NCBI GenBank assembly: GCA_028727105.1
Contig: JAQYOU010000034.1
Span: forward strand, 1-42,017
Direction: 5' to 3'
Length of the DNA: 42,017 nt
From: a bacterium
Lineage (GTDB): Bacteria; Bacillota; Clostridia; Lachnospirales; Lachnospiraceae
The translations under genes were made by a program, and so were the position numbers. Numbering within the stretch: the first letter of the stretch is position 1; the number at the start of each line of letters is the position of its first letter. A model generated the notes under the pieces. That model was not told the origin of the DNA. It did no database searches and was given only the letters and a program-made list of their open reading frames with translations. Of this stretch, positions 5,851 to 15,940 are shown one piece after another.

Positions 5851-8280
5851 ATGAAAAAAAGAATTCCGATGATCATCGGTCTTGTATGGTTGCTGATGGC
5901 CACAGCGCTATACGGTTATTTTGTTTGGAATGGACAACCGGATGGGATCTATACGTATGAGAATGATGGATGTACGCTGGATCAGAAGGTTTATGTTTCG
6001 GATAATGAGAACACAGAAGGTTTGATCTATGAGATGGATCTGTACGGAAAGGTTACAGATTTCTTCTCGACAAATGAACTATCAGATCTGGCAAAGATCC
6101 ATCATATTACTTCGGATCAGGACAGATTATATGCAGTTATGGAGCTTCCGAAGTCTGCTGCAAAAGGTTCGCAGTGTGCGTATGTGATCCTTGAATTTGA
6201 ACATGGACTTCAGCTTGTCCGTATGACTCCGGCGCTTTCTTTGTATGACAACGACCGGCTTACCGATGTCGCGATAGATGAAAACGCCTGCTATCTTTCA
6301 ACAGTCACATCAGACGGATCGGCGGCAAGCGTTTATGAGGTACCGTTACAACAGCTGACAGATCCGGAAGCGGCGGCTTCGGTTGAACTGGAGCTGGAAA
6401 GCTTCCTGCGTCAGGAGGCTGAGCCGGGACGCACATTTGTGGAAGCTGCTTACGAAATGGGAGGTATCTCGGTTCGTACAGATGCGGATCTGGTATCCGG
6501 CCCCTTTGCGCTGGATGACAGTGCCCGTTATACATATTCCCTTTGCCATATGAGCTTTGGACAGCTCATGGCATTGCATGGAAGCTATCGGATCTACTGG
6601 CTGATCGCAGTAGCGGCAGGCTGGCTGGTGATCTTTCTGATTTATCTGCTCTTTAGAAATCGCAACCGCGTGGTATACACGGTGATCGTTGTCGAGCTGG
6701 TACTTGCGGCGATCGTGTTTGGCGGATTTGCAACGCTTGTATCCAGACAGGTACAGACGGAAGATACCGCAAAGACGAAATGGCTCAGTGCGGTGCTTAA
6801 TGATGTATGGAATGATGTGGATGATCTGACGGATATCCATTCTTCCGATGCCGGATTTTATACAAGTGATGAATATGTGCGGCTGCTGGCTCGCCTAAAT
6901 ATGGCGTTTACCCAGACAGAGGAAGACGGATGTGTGGATCTGTTTCTCGCTGATGCATCGGATCTTCGCATTTGTGTGAGTACCAGCGGGCGCAACCACG
7001 AGACTGTGGATGCACGTTATTTCAAGCCCGGTGATGAGTTTGCAAGATCTATGGTCCGTCCGGAAACTATCGTTTCCCGGTATTTCACACTGGATGGAAC
7101 TGCTTATCAGATCCTTGCCGTAGCTTCCGGTCAGGTAACGGATGGCGGGCATGTACTTATGGGTGTATATCTGGACGATTCCCTTTCTGCTGAAAACTGG
7201 CAGCGGGAATTTTTGGCAGTGCTGCTCATCTTTGCAATTGCCAGCATGTTATGCATCGCGATACTTTTCCTTCAGTCTGCAGATCTTTCCAGACTGGCAT
7301 CGGGTATGCAGCTGGTGGCTGCCGGAAAAACGGATGTGGAGCGCCCCCGCGTTTTTGGGGGAGATATGCGCACCCTTTGGAATGCGTTGGGCGAGATTCA
7401 GAAAAAGATCCGCAGTGTCAATTATGCAAAGTTTTTGACCTTTGAAGCGTATTACCGGTTTGCACCGAAAAATATCGAACGTCTGTTAAATAAGGCGTCC
7501 ATCACCGAGGTGACCAGCGGAGATGTCACCCGGCTAAAGGGAACGATGGCAATGATCTCAACCGTTGGCGCCAGAAACGGCAACGAGCAGGAGATCGGCA
7601 GATTGAACCGGCTGATCGCCATGATCGGCAGATATCAGGAAGAAAAGGATGGTGTGTTTGTCTCAGGAGACGGCTCTTTATCCATTCTTCGTTTCCTCTA
7701 TATGGAGAACAATACCAGTACACTGAGCAGCTCTGTGGATTTCTTAAAGGATTTTAGGGAACAGGAGTCAGCAATGGCTGGAAGTGTTCCCCGTACAACG
7801 ATCCTGCTTCATTATTCATCCTTTGTGTACGGTGTGGCAGGAACGAACCAGCAGAGCAGTGCATTTCTTGTATCTCCGGATACGGATGAGATCGAGCATT
7901 TTGCCAGATGGTTCCGGGAGCATGGTCTTCGCCTGGTGATCTCAGAAACGGTAAAGGAGCGCGAAAACTATGAGGGCGCTCTGCGTCGCATCGGATACAT
8001 ACAGATGACGGGCAGTGGTAAGAAAATGAATATGTATGAAGTGCTTGATGCTTATGATGTACGTGAGCGTGACCGTCGGCGGGCAGTCTGCGAACGGTTT
8101 GAACAGGCGCTGGAATTGTTTTATCAGCATGATTTTTATCTGGCGAGAAGTGTTTTTTCCGATATCTTAAAAGAACTTCCGACAGATGAGATCTCAAAAT
8201 GGTATCTGTTTACATGTGAGACCTATCTGAACATGGAGCATGCAGAGGATGCGAACTGTGCACTTCGTTACGATGAGTAG
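5851..8280 (+). CDS. Four-helix membrane protein with Cache-like sensor and degenerate class III cyclase domain
   Basis: The 809 residues contain a membrane anchor (7-26), an extracytoplasmic beta-rich region (27-246), two helices (247-268, 275-296), a Cache-like outer domain (300-450), a fourth helix (454-475), a HAMP-like linker (476-525), a cyclase-like domain (about 533-733) and a TPR-like end (748-800). The cyclase region keeps class III landmarks: YYRFAPKNIERLL, the RRIG..MTGSGKKMNMYEVLD end, and the FEQALELFYQHDF helix that follows in TPR-bearing cyclases. Where an active cyclase has FxDIxGFT, this protein reads MISTVGARN, so the first metal-binding aspartate is gone. It is probably a signalling pseudo-enzyme or a scaffold, not a cyclase. 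It lies 24 bases after the kinase-like membrane gene. Confidence 0.6.
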   Translation: MKKRIPMIIGLVWLLMATALYGYFVWNGQPDGIYTYENDGCTLDQKVYVSDNENTEGLIYEMDLYGKVTDFFSTNELSDLAKIHHITSDQDRLYAVMELPKSAAKGSQCAYVILEFEHGLQLVRMTPALSLYDNDRLTDVAIDENACYLSTVTSDGSAASVYEVPLQQLTDPEAAASVELELESFLRQEAEPGRTFVEAAYEMGGISVRTDADLVSGPFALDDSARYTYSLCHMSFGQLMALHGSYRIYWLIAVAAGWLVIFLIYLLFRNRNRVVYTVIVVELVLAAIVFGGFATLVSRQVQTEDTAKTKWLSAVLNDVWNDVDDLTDIHSSDAGFYTSDEYVRLLARLNMAFTQTEEDGCVDLFLADASDLRICVSTSGRNHETVDARYFKPGDEFARSMVRPETIVSRYFTLDGTAYQILAVASGQVTDGGHVLMGVYLDDSLSAENWQREFLAVLLIFAIASMLCIAILFLQSADLSRLASGMQLVAAGKTDVERPRVFGGDMRTLWNALGEIQKKIRSVNYAKFLTFEAYYRFAPKNIERLLNKASITEVTSGDVTRLKGTMAMISTVGARNGNEQEIGRLNRLIAMIGRYQEEKDGVFVSGDGSLSILRFLYMENNTSTLSSSVDFLKDFREQESAMAGSVPRTTILLHYSSFVYGVAGTNQQSSAFLVSPDTDEIEHFARWFREHGLRLVISETVKERENYEGALRRIGYIQMTGSGKKMNMYEVLDAYDVRERDRRRAVCERFEQALELFYQHDFYLARSVFSDILKELPTDEISKWYLFTCETYLNMEHAEDANCALRYDE

Positions 8281-8330
8281 AGAATGTGTATAAAACAGTC
8301 ACAGAAATAGAAAGACAGGGGTAGATTGAA

Positions 8331-9563
8331 GTGGGAAATAACCTCATTCAGGTGCTGCTTGCCTCAATAAAGGCAAAGATCACACCGCTTGTTACAAAAT
8401 TCAGACAGCTTACGAGTGCCAGCTTCCTGCGAGTGAAGCTGATCGCGAAGATCCGGGAGTTTTTTGTTAAGCTCTTTGATGTCCGGCCGAAGCATAGCAA
8501 GGATTATTACGAGGTGTTTGGCTGGCTTGTCAGTAAGAAGCTTGCCTATGCGATCCTGGTTGTTGTCGGTGTGCTCAGTATGATCTACCTGGTCAGCATC
8601 CGCTCTATGTATCTGCCGCAGAAGCAGACGGACGGGATCAAAACCTATGATTACGATGATATGATGCTTCGTTTTGCTAAGGGTACCGTCCGCATCCGCG
8701 GAAAGTCCGGCTATCTTGCTTTCCAGGGTGATGTGGAAAAGGGTGGCGTGAACGGATATGGCAATCTCTACGGCGTGGATGGAACACTCCTTTATCAGGG
8801 CAATTTTGTAAATAATGAGTATGAAGGATCCGGCACGCAGTATTATCCGGATGGAACGATGCACTATAAGGGTAATTTCAGCGGGAATCTTTACGAGGGT
8901 ACCGGAAAGCTGTATCGGGAAAACGGAACAATTGAATACGATGGTGAGTTTGCCAGAGGTATGAAGGAAGGTACCGGAAAGCTTTATGCAGCAGGAGATA
9001 AACCGGTCTATGAGGGAAGCTTCTCCCAGGATCAGCTTGTCTACAGTGCAATGCTTGGAAAGTCCACTGCAGAGGTGGCGCAGAGCTATAAGGGCGAGCG
9101 GATCATCTATCAGGATGATATTCAATTTAGCGTACTCATGCCGGATATCAGCGCATTATACGTTGGTGTGACGGATGAGGAAAATCTGGAAGATACCGTG
9201 ATGGTGGACAGCATCTACGTGCTGAAAAACACGATCACATTCGGTAAAAATGAGTGCAGTACGATCGCTGATCTTCGGAATGTGTTTGGAACAGAGGTAT
9301 ACGATGGCAATTCCATCGTAACACTGCCAGAGGCAGTGGCGATCAACTACTTAAATAAACAGAAGCAGACCTTAACCGGAAGTGTGGAGATGGATACGAC
9401 AGAGGAATTCACGAACGTTTTCACGGTGGAGGGGATTCAGGATGATTATCCGGTTTATCTTTATTCTTTCCGCAAGGACGGTTTGCTTTACACATTTGTC
9501 TGTGGTGACAGAAACGGTACATTTGCATTCTATTCCATTATGAGTGAGGAAGGCGGTGAATAG
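8331..9563 (+). CDS. Membrane-anchored MORN-repeat protein
   Basis: The 410-residue protein starts at GTG (8331), the only in-frame start near the weak site AGGGG. Residues 1-65 are basic and cytoplasmic, 69-90 form one membrane helix, and about 127-235 hold four to five MORN-type repeats of roughly 23 residues (pattern GxGxLYxxDGTxxYxGxF). The last 170 residues form an unrecognised domain. With N-terminus inside, the MORN stem would face outward, where such repeats can act as a rigid beta spacer or peptidoglycan- or lipid-contacting surface. It is followed after 2 bases by the TolC-like gene, so the two are likely translationally coupled and may work in one complex. Confidence 0.7.
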   Translation: MGNNLIQVLLASIKAKITPLVTKFRQLTSASFLRVKLIAKIREFFVKLFDVRPKHSKDYYEVFGWLVSKKLAYAILVVVGVLSMIYLVSIRSMYLPQKQTDGIKTYDYDDMMLRFAKGTVRIRGKSGYLAFQGDVEKGGVNGYGNLYGVDGTLLYQGNFVNNEYEGSGTQYYPDGTMHYKGNFSGNLYEGTGKLYRENGTIEYDGEFARGMKEGTGKLYAAGDKPVYEGSFSQDQLVYSAMLGKSTAEVAQSYKGERIIYQDDIQFSVLMPDISALYVGVTDEENLEDTVMVDSIYVLKNTITFGKNECSTIADLRNVFGTEVYDGNSIVTLPEAVAINYLNKQKQTLTGSVEMDTTEEFTNVFTVEGIQDDYPVYLYSFRKDGLLYTFVCGDRNGTFAFYSIMSEEGGE

Positions 9564-9565
9564 AA

Positions 9566-11647
9566 ATGAGCCTTAAGAGTCCGAAAACAGTAGAGCGATC
9601 AGGACATAACCGCATACTGGCCCTTGTGCTCGCAATTGCATTGGTTGTCACGTCAGTGGTGACCTGGGAATCGATGGATGCAAAGGCTCAGGTGAAGGCC
9701 GTCTATACCCTGTCGCAGGCGCGTGCACAGGCCTACAGCAACAGCTCGAAGCTGGAACAGCTGGAGAACAAGCTGGAGACAAAAAAGGTTCAGCTGGAAC
9801 AGTCGATCAAAACGATCAAGATGAAGCAGAAGAATATGTCCACCTTCCGCTGGAGTCCGCTGTTTTCCTTTAAGTTTCCCACGAAGCCGGATCTGGCTGA
9901 GGCATTTGAGTTTGAGTTTAAGCCGACGTCCATTCAGTATGAGATCGATATTCTCAACCATCAGATCACAGATCAGAAATTTGAGATCTATCAGCAGGTG
10001 AACAGCGTTTATCTGGATATCGTGATGCTGGAAACAGAGATCGACCTGAATCAAAAGAAGCTGGATGCTACCAATAAAGCGATCGAGAAAAATAAAATGA
10101 AGCTCTGGGTCGGACAGGCGACACAGGAAGACATTGATACGATGTCATCCAAAGCCAGATCCCTGCAATCAAAGATCTCTTCTGCCTCCCGAAATCTGAT
10201 CTCCAGAAAAAAACGACTGGTCAATCTGACGGGAAATGAGAGTATCTATACAGCTTATAGCTTTGAAAATCCGCTGATCGAAGCGGATATGAAGCGAACT
10301 GAGGTGATCAATGATCTGGTCCAGTACACCCTGGATCACGATCAGACTTATTATGAGGCTAAGATCGCCCAGCAGTCCGCCTATGTGCAGCTTACTACCA
10401 ATTACCAGCTGATGAGTGAGCAGTACGGCAGCAAGATGAGTATGATCCGCAGCTACTACAATCAGGCACTGAATGGAGAAAAGATCAACGCAAAAGCTTT
10501 TAAGAAAACATATAAGGAGTTTTTGGAGGCTGTTGATAAGCCATGGGACGGTTCTTACCGGATCATATTCTGGAAGTTTCCAAAGGTGTGGTTCAAGGGT
10601 GCCATTGACGGTTCCCGCTATGTGGAGGATGAACCCTATGCCCTGTATGAATCGGCATTGGAGTATCAGGATGCCAGGCTGGAAGCAGAGAGCATCAAGG
10701 CAGAGATCACTTCCCAGGTGGAGGATTCCTTTGACAATTATGTTTCTGTAAAGAATTCATACCAGGAGCTGATCGATCAGGTGAATGCAGCAAAACGTCA
10801 GCTGGACAAAGACCTGTTTTTAAACAGATCCGGTGTCATGACTTATGATGAGTACACCTCATCCCTGGATAACTATGAGACACTGCAAAGTGAAATGATG
10901 GAAGGCGCAAAGCTTTATTCCAGCAGCCTTTATGAATTTGACCGGCTGACCTGTGGAGCGATCTCGAAATATATCTCAGAGGGTGGTCTGGATGTTAACG
11001 CTGCGGACGGTGGAGAGAGCGTCATCATTGAAGAAAATGTGGATGGCTCCCATTACTATATTGAACAGATCATCCAGAATCAGGAGTTTCGCCTGCGCGT
11101 GCAGCTGGCGGAGGAACTGGAAGGTGAGATCACAGATTTTGAGCTGTGGTGTGACGATACGCAGATCGGTGAACGGACTGCCATTGACAAGACGCTGCGT
11201 CATCTGGCTTTGGCATTAAAAGATGTAGATGTTGTCAAGCTCCGGTTTTATAATGATGACACATTTGTGGATGATTGTGAGATCGACCCTTCTTCTCTGA
11301 CCGGTGAGCTGGAGATCACCACCGGCTATCATATCCAGGATCAGGAGAATCTGGAGGTTGGCACCTACAGCTGTCAGCTCAATGACACCACCGGCTTTAC
11401 CGAGGTGACACTTTCACCGGAAGCACAGGAAGGCATCTGCTATTACCTGATCCGTACCGATGACGAAAAGTATCTGGTTACGGAGGAACCGATCACGGTG
11501 GCAACGGTCTTTAAGTATCTCTCCGTACTGGAACCGGATCTGTCCAAGGTGACGATCGAGTTTTATGATTCGGCGAAGACAAAGCTGTATGAGGGAACCT
11601 TTGATACTGTAAACATGAAGCTTTTGAAGAAGCAGGAGGCACAATGA
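9566..11647 (+). CDS. TolC-like exported coiled-coil protein with an extra C-terminal domain
   Basis: The 693 residues begin with a signal sequence (hydrophobic 17-34, probable cut after AKA near 41). Residues about 47-480 look like the helical outer-membrane-factor fold: a LSQARAQAYSNSSKLEQL opening, long helices, NSVYLDIVMLETEIDLNQK, and a GQATQEDID turn, each with a second-half counterpart. This is the TolC family layout. The last about 200 residues (490-693) are an unrelated beta-rich domain with no match I can name. TolC proteins normally span an outer membrane, whereas the surrounding genes suggest a monoderm host. TolC-family proteins are annotated in some Firmicutes, but their function there is unclear. 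It overlaps the next gene by ATGA. A conduit or brace across the cell wall for the injection system is a hypothesis. Confidence 0.7.
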   Translation: MSLKSPKTVERSGHNRILALVLAIALVVTSVVTWESMDAKAQVKAVYTLSQARAQAYSNSSKLEQLENKLETKKVQLEQSIKTIKMKQKNMSTFRWSPLFSFKFPTKPDLAEAFEFEFKPTSIQYEIDILNHQITDQKFEIYQQVNSVYLDIVMLETEIDLNQKKLDATNKAIEKNKMKLWVGQATQEDIDTMSSKARSLQSKISSASRNLISRKKRLVNLTGNESIYTAYSFENPLIEADMKRTEVINDLVQYTLDHDQTYYEAKIAQQSAYVQLTTNYQLMSEQYGSKMSMIRSYYNQALNGEKINAKAFKKTYKEFLEAVDKPWDGSYRIIFWKFPKVWFKGAIDGSRYVEDEPYALYESALEYQDARLEAESIKAEITSQVEDSFDNYVSVKNSYQELIDQVNAAKRQLDKDLFLNRSGVMTYDEYTSSLDNYETLQSEMMEGAKLYSSSLYEFDRLTCGAISKYISEGGLDVNAADGGESVIIEENVDGSHYYIEQIIQNQEFRLRVQLAEELEGEITDFELWCDDTQIGERTAIDKTLRHLALALKDVDVVKLRFYNDDTFVDDCEIDPSSLTGELEITTGYHIQDQENLEVGTYSCQLNDTTGFTEVTLSPEAQEGICYYLIRTDDEKYLVTEEPITVATVFKYLSVLEPDLSKVTIEFYDSAKTKLYEGTFDTVNMKLLKKQEAQ

Positions 11648-14541
11648 GGAACACAGCCATGAGTAAGGAAAGCATAAAAAAGCATATGAGCATTCATAAG
11701 AAGCGGCTGACGGCTGCTTTGGCAGCTGTGATGGCAGTGATCGTGCTTTTAGCAGGCATTCCTGCCATACAGGCGCGGGCGGAGTTCGATATAAGTACCG
11801 CGGTACGCTTCAGCGATTATAAGCAATCCCATACGATCGAAAACTCCGTTCTTTTCATTGGTACGCATCTGATCCACATTCAGGCAATGACGGATCAGTT
11901 GTATGAAAAGGCGGTACAGTCACAATCCGACTCGGGGCAGGACGTGGAATATTACAAATCCGAGCTTGCGGATGGTACCTGGTTTGATATCACCGATGCT
12001 GCGGGGCTTTCTTCGATCACATCGGAAGGTACGCCGGTCAGTGAATCGGAACTGGATGATCTGTATGTTGCTTACTATACAGGCGCAGACGGTATTACAA
12101 GGAGCGCCGAGGATGATGCGGTGGTCTGCATCTACGACGATCCGGATCCCTATGATCTGTTAAAACTGCCGGAGCTGGAGATCGTAAAGCAGATACGTTC
12201 ACAGGGTTATAGCGAAGAGGAAGAGGGCGTACATAAATATCTGTACCGGTCGCTGAATTCATTTTTTGCAAGTGATGTAAAGAATGAAACTACGAATAAT
12301 TGTGACAAGACACTGAAAAATCTCCAGAAGCTGTACGAGGCTTACTGCAATGCCGGTCTGGATGAGGATGCCCAGGTGATCTCGTCCCTCATGGAGGGCG
12401 TGGATGCCGCTAGACGTGCAGAGGTTTATGCAAAGCTGTGTCAGGACGGAGAACCCCAGACGGTTTCCGGAGCACTGGGCTTAAATTTCACGGTTCAAAG
12501 CACCAGTCTGTTATCAGAGCTGTCGAAGAAGGTCAGTGGTACCTACTACGATGAAAAGTCAGAGGAATATGATGAGGAACCCTTTGAACTGGACTCTAAC
12601 TTGCTGGATGCAGTTGAAACTGCCATTGGAGAATGCAACACCAGCTATGCATCCTACGCGTCCAAGGCACTAACCGAGAGCGGATCCACGATCGGAAAAT
12701 ATATTTACAGTCAGATGACTTCACTGGTTGATATGTGCGAAGAAAGCAGCAGTATTTCGATCAACGATGAGATCACCGGAATCGTAAATAATATTAAATA
12801 TGCACAGAACATAGAAAACGGGATCGTTGGAAATGCGGATGCGGAGTTAAGTCTTTTGGAAGAAGAATTCATTCCGCCTGCGGAAGATGCTTATACAAAG
12901 GCATTGAAGACCGGAGCTTCCGCAGAATACAAGGCTGCCGTCAGTGCAAATAAGAGTGACACCGCAAAGCAGGCGATCCTGAAAAATGATGCAGTTGCTT
13001 TGGACGTGGCGCGCTCGGCATTGGAAACCATGATCACCGCGTATAAGATGCGCGTGTCTGCCTCCGATGCGATCAGTTACATTTATGAGCGCATTACGTG
13101 GACCTACGATCAGGAGGATGGTATTCCTAAGGATGACTTTGCAGTGATGGCAAAGCAGTCGTCTGCGGACCATATTGAATGGTTGACGGAGCTTGCAAAG
13201 AAGATTGTGGACGGAGATGCCAGCCTGATGTCAGAGCTGGAGCGGTTGAAGGCATTGCTTGCTGAATACCTGCTAAAACAACAGGAAGCGCTTGATGGCA
13301 ACAATCCGGAGCTGGCAGCGCAGTACAATTCACTTGCGGTGGAAACCGGTGAAAAGATCGCGGCAGAGGAAGCCAGATTAAACGATATCATGAATTCTGC
13401 TACTGCAAGCGCGGCAGAAAAGGCCGCAGCTCAGGTTGCACTGGGTGAGACGGGTCTCTTAAGTAACATCAATGATCTGAAAAATAAAGCGCTCAGTGCG
13501 ATCAGCAACGGTGAAACAGACGGACTGCAGGGCATGCTGGATCTGCTGGCTACACAGGGCGCTGAAAATGCACTGAAGGAGATCAAGGCTGCATTGGCAG
13601 ATTCCAATCTGTCTTCATCAGACAAGGAAAAATGGTCTGACAAGGTGGATACTGCAATTGCATCCAGCAAGGACAGCAGTCTTTATGACCAGGCCAATGC
13701 AACGCAGGTGGCTGGCGGAAACGGAACCGACGGAAGCGGCGGAAACGGAACTGACGGAAGCGGTGGAAACGGAACTGACGGAAGCGGTGGAAACGGAACC
13801 GACGGAAGCGGTGGAGACGGAACCGGCGGAAGCGGTGGAGCAGGAACCGACGGAAGCGGTGGAGCAGGAACTGACGGAAGCGGTGGTGACGGAACTGGCG
13901 GAAACGGTGGAGCAGGAACCGACGGAAACGGCGGAGCAGGAACTGACGGAAACGGTGGAAGCAGCAGTACGAATCCGGCAACCATGAGCGAAATGGCATT
14001 GCTGAATGCGATCGAGCAGGTTCTCGGTGGTTCCTTCGATGAGCTTGATGCTGAGGGCAAGGTCGCAGCTGCGACAGCACTTGACTGGCTCTATGATGAT
14101 TATAGTAATGTCAATGCAAAGGCGCTTGCAAAACAGTTTATTACAAAGTGTATGTCACAGAGAAGTCCGTATGTATATACACAGCTGAGCGGTCATTCCG
14201 AGGCACAGTACATCCCGCTCTCTACGATCGGTAACCGGAGTATCAGTTCATACCGGTATGTATATAGTGATTCCAGACGGGAAGCAACGATGACCTACGG
14301 AGCGAAGTCCTATCAGTTCCGTGTGGGTGCCAATGTGGTTACCCTCACAGATGGAACAGAGCAGGAGATCAAGAAGTACAAGGTTGAGTTCCAGAACACA
14401 CCGTATATCGATGAGGATACCGCGAAGACTTATTTCGACTGTGAAGCAGAATACATCGTTGATACGAGATACGGTGCATGTCTGACCAAGAAGGTCAAAG
14501 AAAAGGCTGATTCACTGTACGAGGCACTGACCGGTCAGTGA
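11644..14541 (+). CDS. Large secreted helical protein with a glycine-rich linker
   Basis: The ATG overlaps the previous stop (ATGA) behind CAGGAGG. Residues 23-46 form a signal peptide ending ARA, so the protein is exported. Residues 47-690 are acidic and mostly helical with coiled-coil character, 691-770 are ten 8-residue glycine-rich repeats (GGNGTDGS type), and 780-965 form a C-terminal domain rich in Tyr and beta pattern, loosely resembling stalk or copper-amine-oxidase-N-type folds. No sortase signal or catalytic motif is seen. The plan of a helical body, flexible tether and globular end fits a surface or wall-associated structural protein. The coupling to the TolC-like gene suggests partnership. 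Family not recognised. Confidence 0.6.
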   Translation: MRNTAMSKESIKKHMSIHKKRLTAALAAVMAVIVLLAGIPAIQARAEFDISTAVRFSDYKQSHTIENSVLFIGTHLIHIQAMTDQLYEKAVQSQSDSGQDVEYYKSELADGTWFDITDAAGLSSITSEGTPVSESELDDLYVAYYTGADGITRSAEDDAVVCIYDDPDPYDLLKLPELEIVKQIRSQGYSEEEEGVHKYLYRSLNSFFASDVKNETTNNCDKTLKNLQKLYEAYCNAGLDEDAQVISSLMEGVDAARRAEVYAKLCQDGEPQTVSGALGLNFTVQSTSLLSELSKKVSGTYYDEKSEEYDEEPFELDSNLLDAVETAIGECNTSYASYASKALTESGSTIGKYIYSQMTSLVDMCEESSSISINDEITGIVNNIKYAQNIENGIVGNADAELSLLEEEFIPPAEDAYTKALKTGASAEYKAAVSANKSDTAKQAILKNDAVALDVARSALETMITAYKMRVSASDAISYIYERITWTYDQEDGIPKDDFAVMAKQSSADHIEWLTELAKKIVDGDASLMSELERLKALLAEYLLKQQEALDGNNPELAAQYNSLAVETGEKIAAEEARLNDIMNSATASAAEKAAAQVALGETGLLSNINDLKNKALSAISNGETDGLQGMLDLLATQGAENALKEIKAALADSNLSSSDKEKWSDKVDTAIASSKDSSLYDQANATQVAGGNGTDGSGGNGTDGSGGNGTDGSGGNGTDGSGGDGTGGSGGAGTDGSGGAGTDGSGGDGTGGNGGAGTDGNGGAGTDGNGGSSSTNPATMSEMALLNAIEQVLGGSFDELDAEGKVAAATALDWLYDDYSNVNAKALAKQFITKCMSQRSPYVYTQLSGHSEAQYIPLSTIGNRSISSYRYVYSDSRREATMTYGAKSYQFRVGANVVTLTDGTEQEIKKYKVEFQNTPYIDEDTAKTYFDCEAEYIVDTRYGACLTKKVKEKADSLYEALTGQ
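13714..13953 (+). repeat. Ten 24-bp tandem repeats coding for a glycine-rich linker
   Basis: Ten in-frame 24-bp units code for GGxGT(D/G)G(S/N). Units 1-4 are GGNGTDGS, later ones carry [16 protein letters not shown] and GGAGTDGN. Such arrays can change copy number by slippage and thereby alter tether length between strains. Confidence 0.95.
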
Positions 14542-14585
14542 TGACCGGGCGGTACCCGGATAAATAATATACATGAGGTGATCAG

Positions 14586-15179
14586 ATGGCAGATTATACA
14601 ATTATTTCAGATGTGAGTTCCTATATCGTCCGGACGCTGCGGGAAAAAATGTGTCCGGAACCGATACCCTCACCGAACAACATAGAGATTTCCTCACCGG
14701 CAGATCAGGACGTGGATTACATCGTAGGACTGTATCTGTATGATGTGAGAGAAGAGAGTGACGTTACCCAGCGCCCGCTGATGCAGCGGGGGCAGGTACA
14801 GCTCCAAAGACCGCCAAGACCATATGGCTTATACTATATGGTGTTTATCAACGGCTCCTCCCAGATGGGACTCAAGGCGCCGGATATACAAAAAATTATT
14901 GGAAGGGCCGCGCAGATCGTCAATGACAATAACTCGGTTCTTCCGAATCAGCTGCAGACCTGGCTGGACACACAAGAGCCTCCGATCGTACTATCTCAGG
15001 CGAAGATAAGTCTGGAGGAGAAGGTAAGGGTGTGGCAGGCGATCAACAAACCGTATCAGATCAGCCTGTTTTATAAGGCGGCACCCGTATTCCTGTCCAG
15101 TGAGGTTGTGATCAACACACCTCGCGTTGCGGAAGCATCGTTCGGACTGCATGTTACAGGCGAAGAAGGGAGGGAGTGA
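14586..15179 (+). CDS. CIS sheath/tube terminator (DUF4255, Pvc16-like)
   Basis: The 197-residue protein matches the DUF4255 family: VSSYIVRTLREKM at the start, a VGLYLYDVREESDVTQR segment (about 47-63), then the RPPRPYGLYYMVF strand (77-89) and the long C-terminal helix-strand part. In eCIS and related particles this family caps the end of the tube and sheath opposite the baseplate and fixes particle length. TGAGGTGATCAG places a ribosome binding site before the ATG. It opens the structural part of the cluster, 44 bases after the secreted protein gene, without a clear promoter in between. Its stop overlaps the region used as binding site of the next gene. Confidence 0.85.
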   Translation: MADYTIISDVSSYIVRTLREKMCPEPIPSPNNIEISSPADQDVDYIVGLYLYDVREESDVTQRPLMQRGQVQLQRPPRPYGLYYMVFINGSSQMGLKAPDIQKIIGRAAQIVNDNNSVLPNQLQTWLDTQEPPIVLSQAKISLEEKVRVWQAINKPYQISLFYKAAPVFLSSEVVINTPRVAEASFGLHVTGEEGRE

Positions 15180-15185
15180 GTATAA

Positions 15186-15929
15186 GTGGAAGCATCAACG
15201 ATTCACCACAGGCTTGATCTGGTCCTTCAGCTTGTCGACACTACGACAGGGAATGCTGTGGAAGAACAGGATGTACGCTTCTTTATCGAAGACGGACAGT
15301 GCTGGCCGATCCCGAGAGGCGGAGGAAACTTCGTCTTTATCAACACCGGGCGCAGCGATTGCACGCTGACGCTGAAGGTATTCGGCTACGAGGATACTTT
15401 GGTAAAGGTACAATACGAAAAGCTGGATCAAGTGGTGCCTCTTTTGCAGGTGTTCCTGATACCGTCAGAGAACCTGGCAAAGGGAGAACGTCTTTGCTCG
15501 CTCACCGGAAAGCTTCAGGGTCTGGAAGAGATCGAGGCAGTCAGCCTCGGACAGTCAAACATTTGCTTTAGCGATTTTAATGAGCGAAAATGTCTCATGA
15601 AGCTGTTTTTGGCAAAAGGAAGACTGAGCATGGAACATGTCCATTATGGTTTGATCAGTGGGGATCGCACAAGCTACGAGCATTTTGCCGTAGCTGAGGA
15701 GGTTCCGCCGGATACGGTGAAGCTGAGAGAACCTCTGACAGAGACATTTCCGGTCAATTCCCCGATTTCCCGTGTGATCTTTGGAAACGTATCACCGGAT
15801 GGAAGCTATTTGCTTCGTGTGAGGGACAGCGCAGAGAAATTAAACTATCTGGTTCGTTATCTGGTAAATGGAGAGGTGCGTTTTCAGACAGTCGATTTTC
15901 ATAACTGCGTGTGCAATGAATTACAGTAA
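15186..15929 (+). CDS. CIS-cluster protein with carboxypeptidase-regulatory-like beta domain
   Basis: The 247-residue protein starts at GTG (15186) with AGGGAGGG 10 bases upstream. Residues 8-100 have the pattern of a carboxypeptidase-regulatory-like or Cna-B-like beta sandwich (LVDTTTGNAVEEQDVRF, then GGGNFVFINTG, then a strand ending in an aliphatic motif). The remaining 150 residues are another beta-rich domain. Located between the terminator and the PAAR-like tip, it is probably a minor structural component, for example a decoration, fibre or adaptor. I do not recognise a named family. Confidence 0.5.
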   Translation: MEASTIHHRLDLVLQLVDTTTGNAVEEQDVRFFIEDGQCWPIPRGGGNFVFINTGRSDCTLTLKVFGYEDTLVKVQYEKLDQVVPLLQVFLIPSENLAKGERLCSLTGKLQGLEEIEAVSLGQSNICFSDFNERKCLMKLFLAKGRLSMEHVHYGLISGDRTSYEHFAVAEEVPPDTVKLREPLTETFPVNSPISRVIFGNVSPDGSYLLRVRDSAEKLNYLVRYLVNGEVRFQTVDFHNCVCNELQ

Positions 15930-15940
15930 GGAGCAAAAGC

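Noticed and set aside
8364-9125. Long minus-strand frame of 253 codons
   Set aside because: It lies wholly opposite the MORN-repeat gene, which has recognisable repeats and coupling to its neighbour.
13714-13953. Regular repeat array that could look like CRISPR
   Set aside because: Units are 24 bp without unique spacers, in frame and coding for a glycine linker.
13583-14080. Minus-strand frames rich in Arg/Phe or Pro/Ser opposite the glycine repeats
   Set aside because: They are mirror frames of the 24-bp tandem array in the secreted protein gene and have no ribosome site.
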